DNA from: Acorus gramineus
Taxonomy: Eukaryota; Streptophyta; Magnoliopsida; Acorales; Acoraceae
NCBI GenBank assembly: GCA_030737835.1
Contig: CM060849.1
Coordinates: forward strand, 9,384,268-9,448,267
Direction of reading: 5' to 3'
DNA: 64,000 nucleotides
Part shown: piece after piece, positions 35,151 to 47,628 of the stretch
Numbering within the stretch: the stretch's first letter is position 1
Layout: each line of letters begins with the position of its first letter
Translations under genes and position numbers: made by a program
Notes under the pieces: generated by a model
Databases searched by the model: none
What the model was told of the DNA's origin: nothing
The model's input: the letters and a program-made list of their open reading frames with translations, nothing else

Positions 35151-36915
35151 GTGCCACGCGCTTTGATAAGAGCATGATAATTAATACACATACACCCTCT
35201 CTCTCTCTTTCTCTCTCTTTGTGTGTGTATGTACATGGATCCTTTTTTTACTAAAATATAAGTTTTTTTTTTTGCTAAAGCATACAATAATACGGGGGTA
35301 TTGTAATGCAGGGTATTGTAATTCCCCTGAATTTCTCATTTTATCTCCATAGAAACTAATAAATAAGTCATGTTATATGAATAATCATTTTATCTTTTAC
35401 TGGAATTTAATATAACATGTGCATTTTTTTTTAAATAATAATTTTACTCCTAACTAAATATATGATATATAAAAATACGATATTCAATTCACTTGGATAG
35501 TAGATATACAGTGTTTTGGGTTGGACAGTGCATTGAATATATGACTGTGATGATATCTTGTTTGAAATAGTGGTATGCCTTGGTTATTCTGTAAGCACGT
35601 GTCACAGAGAAATGAGGTTTGTGCATGATGGAATGTTAAGAACAAAGTAGCTAGAGAGCGATAACTGAAAATATAACTTAGCACTGTGCTCATTAAAGAG
35701 AAGAACAAGCAAATTGTATATAAGTCAAAATGAATATGATCAAATTTAATAGCAACAAACCTCAATCAATTACATACCTTTGGAAAAGAGTTCATCAGAC
35801 ACATGTATGATCCAAAATGTCCTTTAGAATATTTAATTATAATTAATAAACACAAGTAATATAATTAATCATCTCATTTGATGATGGACTAGCGTGGAAA
35901 ATAAAGTATATATCTAGATTGAATATATATTATTTTTTATCCATATTTTTTATTTAAATATATCTCAATAAAGAAAAATATATATGAAAAAAGGACCCTA
36001 CAAAAAGAATTATATAATAAATAATGTTCTAGTATATATGTTTGGAACCAAATTATAGAAAGAATTTACATTTATAGCCAAAATGATCTCAGTTTGATAG
36101 TAATGCATTGTAGATCATATTCTAATTTCGCAACAAATTAAAATCTTTTAAAAATCCCTAAACAATCTGCTACAAAATTCAATTTCGCACAAAAGGTCAT
36201 TTATTTAGCAGCTAAAAGTTACGTTTTACTATGAAATTAAATTTCGCAACCAAAAATCAATGTTTGCTACGAATTTCATTTTCGCAGCCAAATGTCTTAT
36301 TTTGCTACGAAATATAGTTTTCGCAGCTAAAAGTTATATATGTTGCTATGAAATTTGAATGGTGTGGGTGTGTGCGCAGCAAAGAGTCATATCGTTACAT
36401 TCTGCGATGAAATTACAATTCATCGAGAAAGATAAAATTATTCCCTACGAATTATAATTTCATCCGTAAAAGTTACCTTTAGCTACGAAATTTATTTTGT
36501 GAGAAAGGTTCGCAGCTAATAACCCAATTTGGTTTAGTGTGGCCTATTTGACATCACCTGAGATTGGCCATCAAAGTCTTTCTTGTGGACAATCAGTACC
36601 TTCAATTAGATTGGATGTCAAAACAGTGGAACCATTACATGAAATGATTATTTATAGCTGAATACATATTTCCCTAAGCCCTCCTTTCAAATATAAAAGG
36701 GGGCATAAACCTTCAATGGAATAACAAAATTTAATGTCAAAATAATTATTGTTCCTTTGTTTAGATATCAAAACAAAAGAAATGTAATGGAGATTCAACA
36801 ATAGCAACATATCTCAACCAGAGTTCATGAAGGATGTCATGGCAGCGCGAAAAGGATTACGTCACTGCTGAGGCAAATGGTGGTGGTTCAAAGAGATTGG
36901 ACCGCTCCAGACAGA

Positions 36916-39900
36916 TTACAGATCATTTGAGAACAAAGAACTGCACATCTGCAGTACCATTGGATTCTCGTGCTTAAGAAATTCTTCATATTTCTTCTTG
37001 GCTTGCTGGCGCTTCACGATCATATCCTACATTCACATAAACCCACATTGTCATATTGTTTCAAGTCTTGATATATGATAGATGGTCTCTGAATGTAGAT
37101 CAATCACAACATATAGAGAGAAACACAACATGTTTTTAAGGTATATGGAAAATGTTACACTTAGTCATCTCTATAGTCACTTTTGTAGTCAAACACATTT
37201 TGAAAGCGTATACTTGTCTATTAAGTGTATATTCATTCAATGTATACATTGTACATTTTTTGTAATTAGAGATTTCATATACTATGTTAGATGACATGAC
37301 GTTAAGTGTCTATAAATGTTTTATTTTACACCTAAATCAAACAATAAAATATACCTCTTTCTTCTGTTCTACTTCTTCTGAAGTTGTTTCTCTCGGTTGC
37401 ACCATCACGTCCTTGTTCTGATCGCCACTTTGAGTTTTGGGATCCACCACGACTTCTTGAACTTGATTTTGCTCATTAATGTCGTCTGTCGTTCCATTTT
37501 CAAATGGATAATGCTGCATAAGTCTATTCTTTCTGTGGAATTTTATTAGAGTCATTGTCTTCTTTGGCTTTACTGATTACTCATGAGCAGTCTCCATTGG
37601 GCGATCCATGCTTGATGAAGCATCTTCACCACAAAGATTATCCATGAGGGAATTCTGCAGTGATGGAACAATTACATCACAAAATAGAGTCCACTTGATG
37701 TGTTAATAAGTTCAGGTTAATCAACAAGACACGGAAGTTGAGGATGGTCTAAACCTCTAGATTCAACTCTTGGGTAGATCTGCCATCACCTGTTTCAGTG
37801 GGCTATCAACAGTTTGAAAGTTTCCCTCGCGCTCCCTTCAACGACGCCGTACAACACAAACCGCACATAGACAATTGACTTTGTGGATATCAACCCTGCA
37901 GAGGAAATAAGATCTTCATAAGCATATCAATGAAAATATCAAGAGAGTAATTCTTAACAAATGCTATTAAGAGAAACTCTAATACCAAGTGAATGACTTA
38001 GAAAACAAATTGGAGCACCATTACATCATCGACATCAACATTTATATTTCCTCCTTACCTTCCTATTATCATTGAGGTTAAGTTTAATAAACATATTTTG
38101 CAATTAAAAGAGTTCCATTTCTCCATCTCGTTCATATTAATTAATAAACCATCCCAAGCTTAATATCCACAATAGCGCCGATCAAAGCAGCGAGGCTTGG
38201 GACATGCAATTAATCTCTGAAACACATGAAATGTATGAAGACATACACTCTTGAAGCTCCAACTTTATTTCTTTATTTGCAAGATTAAATTGATGGATAA
38301 CAAGGTATTTATGTGAATGCATGTAACAACCTTCCTATGACAGTGACACTTATGTTTCATAGGTTTACTTTTGAGATACAACTTAACCTTACTTCCTAAT
38401 TCAACATTCTTTCTTGAAGTGCTCTCAGTGGCCCCTACAGGAAGATTACATGAATGTGTCTAAATTAATGATGGAGAAAAAAACATTTTCAAGGAAAAAA
38501 AAACCACATAACAAAACATGGCATGGAATTGCATTAATTTGTTATTCAAAAGTGAAAAATAATCATGCCTGATGCAATTATGTATTGATAAATTCAGTTT
38601 ACTTGCTAACATGCATTACATAAGGCAAAACAATCATAAAATATCCTAGCTATACATGCAAATCAGTGTTACAAGGACAGTCGATAGTCGTTGATTTTGT
38701 GCCACACACTTGGATAGTGGGATACATCGGAAATCCTTCAACTATATCTAACGCAAAATTGTAACTATAAAAAAGGTCAGCTGCAAGATTTTTAATAGTT
38801 TTGTAGTGTGTGAAAATGAAAAATTTTACATTTCCAGTAGAAAACAATATTAATAGCTTGCAGCTTCTACATAGCATTATTTGTTTTCTTAAAAGTATCT
38901 GAGAACTTACAACTTCATTGTTGTACAAGAATGTAAATGATTAAAACACATGTATCAGACATTAACGACTTCAAAGCATTGCATCACATTGTCACTCCCA
39001 CAATAATTACATGTACCAAGTACCTGAGCACTTACAAATTTAAATAAACAACTAGATTTGACTAACTTAGAAATATATATAATGCTTAATCACAGAAAAC
39101 ATGCTTGGCAAAGGATATAAATGTTGCACTATACATTCATCCGAATGTTGTAGCCACCAGGACACAGCGAGATGTATAACTATCACGTTGTCATAGTGAC
39201 ATTTACCAGAGAAACTGTTGAATGTTAAAATTCATGAAAATATCTCCCAGAATAACCACTTCAACAACAATCACTGAGTCTTCAATACAGTATAGGTCCA
39301 GCAGTGTTTCCAAATATACTTATAGAAATGCACTTCCATCCAGAGATAATATTCTATAATAATCTTTCATAAAATTAAACCAATGTCATAGGTAACAAGT
39401 GTAAAGCAGGCATGAAGTCACAGTCTACATTATGAATTAATGCGAAAGATATTAAGGAACAGAGTAAAACTAGGATGAAGCAGAGATCCAACATACTAAC
39501 CACTCATCTTTGTTGGTGGTTGATCAGCGTATAATTCAGCTTCCATCCAAAACTTCATAAAATAAAATAAAAATAGACTCACTTCATAAGTTCCAGAATA
39601 TAATCTCCCTTATTGTTATACATGTAACAGTTCTCCCAAATGAACTGCACATCTTTGAAAACATCCTTTGAATTCATGTACTTATGACTACATTCAAGAT
39701 CAAGATGAATTTTGCCAAAATCCATAGGGGTTTTTATAACATCAAAGTAATCATAATCACAACAAAACTGGATATCATTCTTCTAGATGGAAAAAAAACC
39801 ATACAACTGAAAATAAAAAAAATTATGTCAAAATGAATACTATCTTAAGAAGATCCACTTTGTGACTACAATTTCACTATGCTATTTATCTCTAAATATT

Positions 39901-41180
39901 ATAAATCTCAGATACTCTTCACCGATCGAGCTCAACACCCCATATCTCACCCTTCTCTGTCTGTGAGTGTGTGTGTAGAGAGAGATACATATTTATATAT
40001 ATTATTTATTCAATTAATATTGTATCCATATCCAAGTTTCTTCAAGATTGTTATGTTGTTGTTGTGTCTGTCCATGTCCCATGTCCGTGCTCCATAGTTT
40101 GTGATCATATTCTGCAACATGAAAGGAAATGAATAATGTAAACAAATGATAAATGTCAACATTGTGTATGGTACAAATGGCAGTGAGGAAGCCGCTTCAG
40201 GTTCTGTCTGTTCAAAAATACTAAATTACGGACTGATAAATATACGAACCCGTATGCCAAGAGCGACATGATCAACTGGTGAATTGAATGGCTCAGCTGC
40301 ATTTATTTTCATGGCTTTCCTGATCACCGGAATGTAAAACACATCAATAAACAAATCAATCCATGACATGTGAATTATAATATCCCTACAGCATCAAGGA
40401 AACAAAAATCCATGGGCAAAAAAATAACAGCAGCAAATACAAGTCCCTCTTTCCAACTCTACCTCAAGGGTACCATTCAATTCTTTCTTGTTGTAGAAAG
40501 GATCCCGTTGAATTAACTTTGTTGCCCTCTTATAATATATCTTCGGGACTGAAGATTCTACAACTCTCCCATTTTCTGAAAGAACTGAAGTCTACTTGAA
40601 TCTCTGAAAGACTACACGAATTTTCAACATGCTTATCTGATGCACTAGCATTTGAAGTACCCCAAACCCCAGAAGATTTAAACTTTATGGTGCTCGGTTT
40701 CATTGGTAGATTCTAAGGAACACCGGCCTGCATTTCAGAGTTAGCGTTGTCTTCCATTTTTTTCGGTTGTAGATTGCTCTTATCTGTATCACCTTCCACA
40801 TTTGAGTGATTACTGTGTGGTTCTAAAGTTTTGAAGGACTTGAGCTTTACTTTGACATGCCCAAGCCCCACTTGCATTGTCAATGTATCATTTGATCCGT
40901 TAGTATTCATAGTCCTGCTTTGTGTATCAGACTCAGTGACAGGTGACTGAGTGTCCATTTGAGGATTATTTTGCATATTAGCTGGAATATCTGAATCATC
41001 ATCATCATCTATATCAACTTGCCCGGGTTTGGAGCTATATCACTTGCAACAATTATCTCATTTATTTGTGCTTTCTTGAATCCTGGTTGGCACCCCCGCT
41101 TGGGCTTCATGCTTCCACTTGTTCTAATAAGACTATCCTCACAAATAATTTTGCAACATTTTTGCGCAAACAATCGTTAC
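36916..41180 (-). pseudogene. Decayed bromodomain-containing protein gene (intron-retaining)
   Basis: Exons of a plant DNA-binding bromodomain protein lie in the right order. 40463-41180 is the N-terminal part, with MKPKRG, an acidic DDDDD run and HVKVKLKS. 40250-40327 reads NAAEPFNSPVDHVALGI. 39593-39752 is the bromodomain core, DYFDVIKTPMDFGKIH, then KDVFKDVQFIWENCYMYNNK. 39500-39560 follows; 38330-38440 is doubtful. About 37750-37895 reads HKVNCLCAVCVVRRR. 37355-37654 and 36916-37026 (ending YEEFLKHENPMVLQM and a stop) complete it. Damage includes a frameshift near 41025, in-frame stops near 40708, 37575 and 37835, a frameshift near 40590, and missing acceptor AGs before the second and third exons. 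Because introns are kept, this is a decayed gene or DNA-level duplicate, not a retrocopy. Confidence 0.75.
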
Positions 41181-41394
41181 CTGCAGTAGAATTACATCAA
41201 ACAAGGACATTCCCATAGTGTAAAGCATTCAAGCCCAATCAACATGTTAGATAATAATGCAGCGTTGAAACGATAGAAAAGATTCAATCAATGGTGAAAT
41301 CTTTATGATTCCTTGAATCCACAAGGTATCATTGAATCTACTAGGAAGAAAATATCAAAAGGGAGAAAATTCAAAATCCTATTGATAAAAATTA

Positions 41395-43833
41395 GGGATT
41401 TTTAGTTTTGAGTCCCTGTAAACATGTCTATTTAGGAATCGATCCCTCCTTTCTTCATATTTTTTTTTAAGTCCACATATTCAACCGCCTATTTGATTTT
41501 TAGTCCCTTTGTCAAACGTCCGTCCATACACCGTTAATTTGTGAAATGTGATTTTATTTTTAAGTCCCTAATTTCAAACATTTTTTTTATTAGTACATGG
41601 ATAAAAATGAAAACATATGTAATATGAGTGTTGAACTGTAAAAATGACCGAGTCCAATATTTTTCTAAGGAAAATGATATGTCCAGCCTCTCATGTAGCC
41701 CCAATTGCAATGTATACCTTTTTTTTAAAAAAAAAAATCATGCACTCTTCCATTGAAGTTCATACTATTCTATGAATTGAAATATATATTGAGATACACT
41801 GGTCTATTTTTGTTAGTTGAAAAATGATTAAAAAGGAATTGCGCTATACACTATTGCAATGTTCAGAAATGCGGCCCGTGCGGCCGCATGCCTGCGGTTT
41901 GGTCGAGTGACCGAACCGCCTAGGGCAGTGGGCGGGTGTATGCAGGTCGGGCCCGCATATGCGGCCCGATCCCGCTTATGCGTCCGCTTAAGCGGGCGCA
42001 CAAAACAAAAAAAAAAAAAATCCTCTGCTCGTGCCCTAACTTTACTTCTTCTTCAATACTTCTTCTTCCTCGGGAGTTCCTACCTCGTATTAATGCCGTT
42101 CATTTCTCTTCATATTCTGTGGTAAGTTTCATCTATGGTTTCTCTAATTCATTTAATTTAATTAGTTTGTTTTCAGTTTTTTTGGTTCATTTGGGATTTT
42201 TTTGGGATGACGTTTCAGATATGGATTCTTTTTATTTGGGATTTTTTTAATGAGTTCAGATTTATTTGATGTTTTCTGTTTTTGATTTTTTTGGTAACGT
42301 TTAGTATTTGGGTTACTGTTATTTGGGGTTTGTTTTAGAGGGTTTCAGATTATTTGGATTTTTTTTGTTTTCTATACTTTTTTATATTGTTTTATTTGTA
42401 GAGTGATTGTGTATTTGTGTGAACTTTTGTTTATATTGTTTTATTTGTTTATATTTGGGAATCGGACTAATTTATATTGTTTTATTTGTAGACTGATTGT
42501 GTATTTGTGTGAACTTTTGTTTTATTATGTTATGTGAACTATATTCTACTTTGTTTTATGTTTAAATGTTTCATCACTTTCATGTCTCATGTGATCATGT
42601 CTCATTGCTAAATTGTGTTTGTGCATGTCATTTGAATTGAATACTTATGGTTAAATAGACTTATATATCTAATTTATGCATTTTTATTGTATTATAGGTG
42701 CCACCGTGTTTCTACTGAATTATTGAATGGATTGTTCATTGTTGCAGGATATTATTTTACAACTCCTTTGGATTATTGACATAAAAGGTTAGATTTATTT
42801 AAATTTATGATATTAGCTTGTTAACTCTTGTTTATAAATAATCACCATATAGAATAATTCATTTTTTAATTTTTATTCATAAAAAATTATTGAACCGCAT
42901 ATACACCTGCATACTGCATATACTCTATGCGATACTCTAGCCGCACGCAAACCGCATCTCGCATATCAGAACACTGCACTATTGTGGAGGTAAAAATCTG
43001 CGCTATGACACGTGTCACAACAAGGCGGGTGTGGGCTATCACACTTGGGGCCCACAGAACCAGATCCGAATTCAAAAGGTCATGATGACATTCCAGGATG
43101 CGCTGGCACAATTAGATCCAGGGTCTAGTCAGACATCTCGTGAAAGAATATCACCTCGAGTAGTTAAGATATGATCATATTAGAGGTCTGGTCGGACGAC
43201 CTTACTGCTCGTGAACGAGCAAGGAAGTCACGACCAGACAAGAGGTCTGGTCAAGCGATCTTTCACCTCGTGGATATACTCAAAGACGTAACTGCGTTAT
43301 CATAGTGTATGGGGTTCTATCATAGTGTATAGCGCAAATTTTTTTTTACCATTTTTCAACTAAAAAAAAAATCAATGTATCTCAATATATATTTCAATTC
43401 TTATAAAAGCATAAACTTCAATGGAAAAGTGCATGATTTTTTTAAAAAACAAATGGTATGCACTACAATTGGGGCTGCACGAGAGGTTGGACATATCATT
43501 TTCCTTAGGAAAATATTAGACTCGGTCATTTTCACAGTTTAAAACTCAGACTACACATGTTTTTTATTTTTGTCCATGGACTAATAAGAAAAAAAACTTT
43601 TGAAATTAGGAACTTAAAAGGAAATATGAAGAAGGGAGGGACTGATCACTAAATATCATAGTTTACAAGAATTTAAAAATAAAATCACAAATTAACGGTG
43701 TATGGACGGATGTTTGACGGATGGACTAAAAACAGAATAGGCGGTTGAATATGGGGACTTAAAAAAAAATATGAAGAAGGGAGGGATCGATCCCTAATAG
43801 GCATGTTTACAGGGACTTAAAACTAAAAATCCC
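41395..43833. mobile_element. Mutator-like element with ~460-bp inverted arms, family 1
   Basis: The ends GGGATTTTTAGTTTTGAGTCCC and, read inward from the right, GGGATTTTTAGTTTTAAGTCCC begin inverted arms that stay similar for about 460 bp. A perfect 9-bp duplication, taaaaatta, lies at 41386-41394 and 43834-43842. Without the nested hAT (41857-42976) the element is about 1.3 kb. The short centre (42985-43300) has GAGGTCTGGTC and CACCTCG phrases but no recognised gene. It is non-autonomous. Confidence 0.85.
41857..42976. mobile_element. hAT element nested in the MULE
   Basis: The ends CAATGTTCAGAAATGCG and, inward from the right, CAGTGTTCTGATATGCG form the inverted termini. A perfect 8-bp duplication, cactattg, lies at 41849-41856 and 42977-42984. 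The subterminal regions are rich in GCGGCC / CCGCAT words, and the interior is AT-rich with a repeated 'tttatattgttttatttgta' stretch (42385-42500). No transposase frame is recognised; the frame at 41859-42125 is an artefact of the GC-rich end. The insertion postdates the surrounding MULE. Confidence 0.88.
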
Positions 43834-44364
43834 TAAAAATTATTCTGCCTTTGGTAACAAGTCTCCTATTTAAACTATTTACAAAAAAATAAAAAATTAC
43901 TAACAATAGTAAAAACTACAATCAGTTATTCCGGATTCTATGAGATCCTAGATGATCATAGAAATTGATAAAGATCAATTCCAATTTCTTAAGAGAGAGA
44001 AATCACAAACCTAAAAATTATTAAAAATAGCAAAATTGATAATTTGAAGGCCTAAATAAAGAAATTTTCAGAATTAAGCATTTTTAATGGTGTAACCACC
44101 AATAGCAAAATCGATAATGTAAAGGCCTAAATAAAAGAAATTTTCAAAAACTATTCATTTTTAGCGGTGTAACTGCTAATCTGAAAGATCTCTTTGATAT
44201 CTAGCTTCACGTAAAATTTCATGCGAGTGATTTTTCACCGGCTAATATTTTATTTTTTGCTTGGTGTGACCAAGTAATGTTTTTTTTTTTTTTTGTAACT
44301 TATTTGGTTTGGTTAACTTCTTTAGTGGTCCCATCCGCATCAAAATATGTTCTACATCATATAA

Positions 44365-45760
44365 GCCTCATATGAAAAAATAACATTAACTGGTCACACT
44401 CACACCAAGAAGAGTTATATGATGTATTAGAATCCATATGTATGTCATCTTACATCAATAAAATCCATAACACATCAATAAAACCCAGATCCATAAGACC
44501 CACATGAGAAAAAAGGGTTCTCGATCAAGGTGGTGTCACTGTATCAACATAAATCCCCTAAAAGAACCTCAAAAAGTGACAAAAATCGATCTTTTCCACG
44601 ACCACTTCCCCCAAATCAGTTCAAAGATAGCCAAATTGGGTCTGACAATATCAAATTCCGAAAGCGACCACAAAAACAAAAAAAAAAACGATCTGTTGAA
44701 AAACTTTTAAAAGAAGAGATCGAGCAACGGTTGTTACCTCTTCGAATTTGGGAAAAAAAGTGAAACATCTCTTCCCGCGCTTTTTTTTAAACAATTTTTT
44801 AAGTTGGATTTTGATTTTACGGCAACAGAACGGGAGTTCGTCGGCGGCAAGGGAGTTTTGGTCTATTCATTTTTTTTCCCCGAGTTCGAAAAGAAAGAAA
44901 TACAGAAAGGGAGATGTTAATTAAAAAACATAAAAAAGAATACTCAAATCAGATACCTTTTAAAATATATTTAGAAGATCTTTGTTTCATCATTTTAAAA
45001 AGTATAATTAATTGATTATTCTTATATTCAATTGTTTAATGCATCAATTAAAAAAATTAATAAATCATAAAATATTTTTTAAAATGAAGTTTAATATTAT
45101 TTGTTGTATATATAAATACGCTATTAAGATTTAAATTGTAAAAAATTAAATTTTTTTAGATATTATGATCTTTGTAAAGTCTTTTGGGACAATTATATAT
45201 ATTTAATGTTACGCAAATAAATATTTATGCAAGACATTTACAAAAATATAAATACCAAAAAATTTGAAAATATCTTTTACAAAGTTAGGAAAAATCCAAA
45301 AAAAATCTTATTGACAACAAAAAAAAATCTTATTGACAATTTTAACATTTTTTATAGCATACTTAAAATTTTTAATAACATCTAAAATCACTCTCAAATA
45401 AAAAAAGTTTCTAATATTAAAATATTAATTTTCAATTAGATGATAGTTATGAAAAGTTTTAAATATGATTAGAGAGAGTTCAAAAATTATATAAGAGTAT
45501 GTTAATCATTTTAGTTTCAAAAATTGTGAAATGAGTTTTTTTTTTTTATATATAATTTAAAAAATGGCTGATTTTGATATTTCTAAATTTTAGAATATTT
45601 TTTTTAGGTATTTTTTCATGCTAATTTGGGTTTATTTTATATTTTTCGGTTTCAGCTGTACCTCATGTACAATTTTAATGTTAATATGGTTTTTAAGAGG
45701 TTGGGTTGGGCTTGTTAAAGAGGACCATTTTCGAACTTTGTTGATAGACCAAAATGGGGT
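44365..45760. other. AT-rich intergenic stretch, no gene seen
   Basis: Two overlapping frames at 44504-44763 show no domain. The remainder is A/T-rich with no gene structure. Confidence 0.5.
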
Positions 45761-45769
45761 ATAGGATAT

Positions 45770-46407
45770 GGGTGGCTCTATTTGAGTCTTTTAAAATTAT
45801 AAGTAAATTCCTCTTAAATGGATTTTGTTGTCAAAGATCTATTTAGATTTTTCTAATAAGTACACCCCCTAATAAGTAAGTCCACCTAATTTTTTAATAA
45901 AATCTTTAGTTAAGATTCTTTTAATAAGCATAACCTCCATCTCATTTAAATTTATTTATATATTTATTTATAAAAGAGACGAATTATACTTGGGCATCAA
46001 TGTGGCCAGAATTATGGGCATCAATGTATACTCCAATTAAAATTGAATAGATATATATAAATGTGGATATCAATTTTTTTTTTTTTTAGTATATGGTTTA
46101 TGTAAATTTTTTTATAATTATTTATTTTAATTTTCACCAAAAAATAAAAATATATATATGTTTGATTGGCTAAATATTAATAAAAAAAATCCATTTTTAT
46201 ATGTGGAGAAGTCGAATTGGTGAGAGAGATCGAGTTTTTAGAGGAGTCGAAGGATAAGAGATATGGTTTGACATGAGAGGGGCTTACTTATTGTTTAAAT
46301 ATGAGGTTAATATATTAGAGGCGTTTAAATTAAGTTATGAAAATGTGAAGGGCTTATTAATAAGAGGGGCTTACTTATAATTTTGAGAGGCTCAAATAGA
46401 GCCACCC
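45770..46407. mobile_element. MULE-type MITE, family 2
   Basis: The ends GGGTGGCTCTATTTGAG and CTCAAATAGAGCCACCC are perfect inverted copies over 17 bp, with looser similarity further in. A perfect 9-bp duplication, ataggatat, flanks the element (45761-45769 and 46408-46416). It has no coding sequence and is related to 14285-15955 by the GCTCTATTTG core. Confidence 0.85.
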
Positions 46408-46449
46408 ATAGGATATTGTGCTATCATTGCTATTGTAGTAGATGGATTT

Positions 46450-47325
46450 GGGCGCGTCTATCCCCACCAAGCATTTCTCTTAACCTACCATAAAAAAAAA
46501 AAAAAATTCGGTGTTTGGCTATTCCCACCAATCTAGGTCGACCAAACTTGGTCGCCATTTCAGGTTTTGGGCGACCGAACTTGGTCGTCATTTCAGGTTT
46601 TAGGCAACAGAACTTAGTCGCCATTTTAGATTTTAGGCAATCGAAATTGGTTAAACAAGATCCGAAATTATATCTACCTATTTTTTGTAAACAAATAAAT
46701 TTTTGAGTTTATCCATCATATTCTACATTTATTCTTTTATCCAAACAACAGCTAAGGTACTCAAAAAAATGTAAGTAGGTATACTTTCAATTAATTTAAA
46801 TTTTTATAGAAAAATATATATTATTAAACAAATATATATCATTTTTAAGCTTCGTTTGAATTCGTAGTTAAGCATATTCTTTGTTTGAAAACAAAAAAAC
46901 ATACCAATTGATCCAAACACATTTTATATTTGGCTTTTGAAAATTTGTCCGTCACTTGTGTAAAAAAAATTATTCTTATATTCTACATTTAAGAACAATG
47001 ATTGATTCTCCTTACATTACAACTCAGGCTTGGAGTGGCATGAAGGATCCTAGGAGAATACACGTCATGGGATTAGGTTTCCAAGAAAAAAAATTATAAA
47101 CTTTATCACAAACCCTGTTCGACCAAGTTTGGTCGCTCGAAACCTGAAATGGTGACCAAGTTAGATCACCCAAAATATGAAATGACGACTAAGTTCGGTT
47201 GTTCAAAACTTAATGTAACGACCAAGTTTAGTCGAACTGGTCGAATTGGTGGGAATAGAAAAAACACCGTTTTTTTTATTATTATTGGTGGGTTAAGAGA
47301 AATGCTTAATGGGGATAGACGCACC
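46450..47325. mobile_element. Inverted-repeat element with subterminal 33-bp tandem units
   Basis: The left end GGGCGCGTCTATCCCC and, inward from the right, GGTGCGTCTATCCCC continue as inverted similarity through AAGCATTTCTCTTAACC and TTGGTGGGAATA. Just inside, 33-bp units with the core AACTTGGTCGCCATTTCAGG are repeated in tandem (46539-46651), with inverted counterparts at about 47115-47240. No coding sequence or clear target duplication was found, so the superfamily is open. Confidence 0.6.
46539..46651. repeat. 33-bp tandem repeat (about 3.4 units)
   Basis: Successive units start CGACCAAACTTGGTCG, CGACCGAACTTGGTCG and GCAACAGAACTTAGTCG and each continues CATTT(C/T)AG(G/A)TTTT. The GGTCG / CGACC words make each unit partly palindromic. 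The frame at 46515-46706 is merely the translation of these repeats. Confidence 0.75.
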
Positions 47326-47600
47326 TGATATGTTTTATTATTATGGATGGCGGTACAACTTTTTTCTTTTTTTTTAAATAAAAAATATGCTAGTATATTT
47401 TAATATATATTTTAATTCATAAAACGTTATATACTTCGATGAGCATTTATATTTTAAAAAAAATCTGGTGTGAACTGCAGATGATGCTGCATATACCGTT
47501 AGACATTCCATTTTTCTTGTTACATTCAGTATTGTTTACAGTCCTAAATGCAGTCTCATATATTTTATTAGCTCCCTCCACTCACGGTAGATGTATGATT

Positions 47601-47628
47601 TAATAATAATAATAATAATAATAATAAT
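47601..47628. repeat. (TAA)n microsatellite
   Basis: This run of about nine TAA units lies in otherwise featureless AT-rich sequence between the transposon at 46450-47325 and the Aux/IAA gene. Confidence 0.85.

Larger units (their letters stand above)
29680..36539. mobile_element. Non-autonomous CACTA element carrying host gene pieces and plastid DNA
   Basis: The left end CACTATAAGAAATACAAG and the right end, read inward, CACTAAACCAAATTGGG share the CACTA terminus. A perfect 3-bp duplication TGG (29677-29679 and 36540-36542) is the CACTA length. Both subterminal regions (29700-30110 and 36120-36525) are crowded with TAGCTACGAAAT / TTTCGTAGC words in both orientations, as transposase-binding arrays are. 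No transposase frame exists. The 6.9 kb interior holds exon fragments of three host genes, all on the minus strand, a plastid fragment (34650-35150), a MITE-like insert (33640-34060) and a retroposon-like tail (32025-32140). Confidence 0.85.
41255..44359 (-). mobile_element. Probable solo LTR, copy 2, interrupted by a MULE
   Basis: The two outer parts, 41255-41394 and 43843-44359, align in order with 11432-11963 (GAAACG.TAGAAAA, GAATCCACAA, AAGTCTCCTATT, ATCAAAATATGTTCTACATCA). Together they would make a unit of roughly 0.65 kb. The flanks gataa (41250-41254) and tataa (44360-44364) differ at one base. No internal retroelement region is present. It is a solo LTR fossil of the same family as copy 1, older than the MULE that splits it. 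Confidence 0.5.

Noticed and set aside
41859-42250. Two overlapping frames of about 90-100 codons in the hAT
   Set aside because: They begin in the ATGCGG-rich terminus and have no domain; no transposase similarity.
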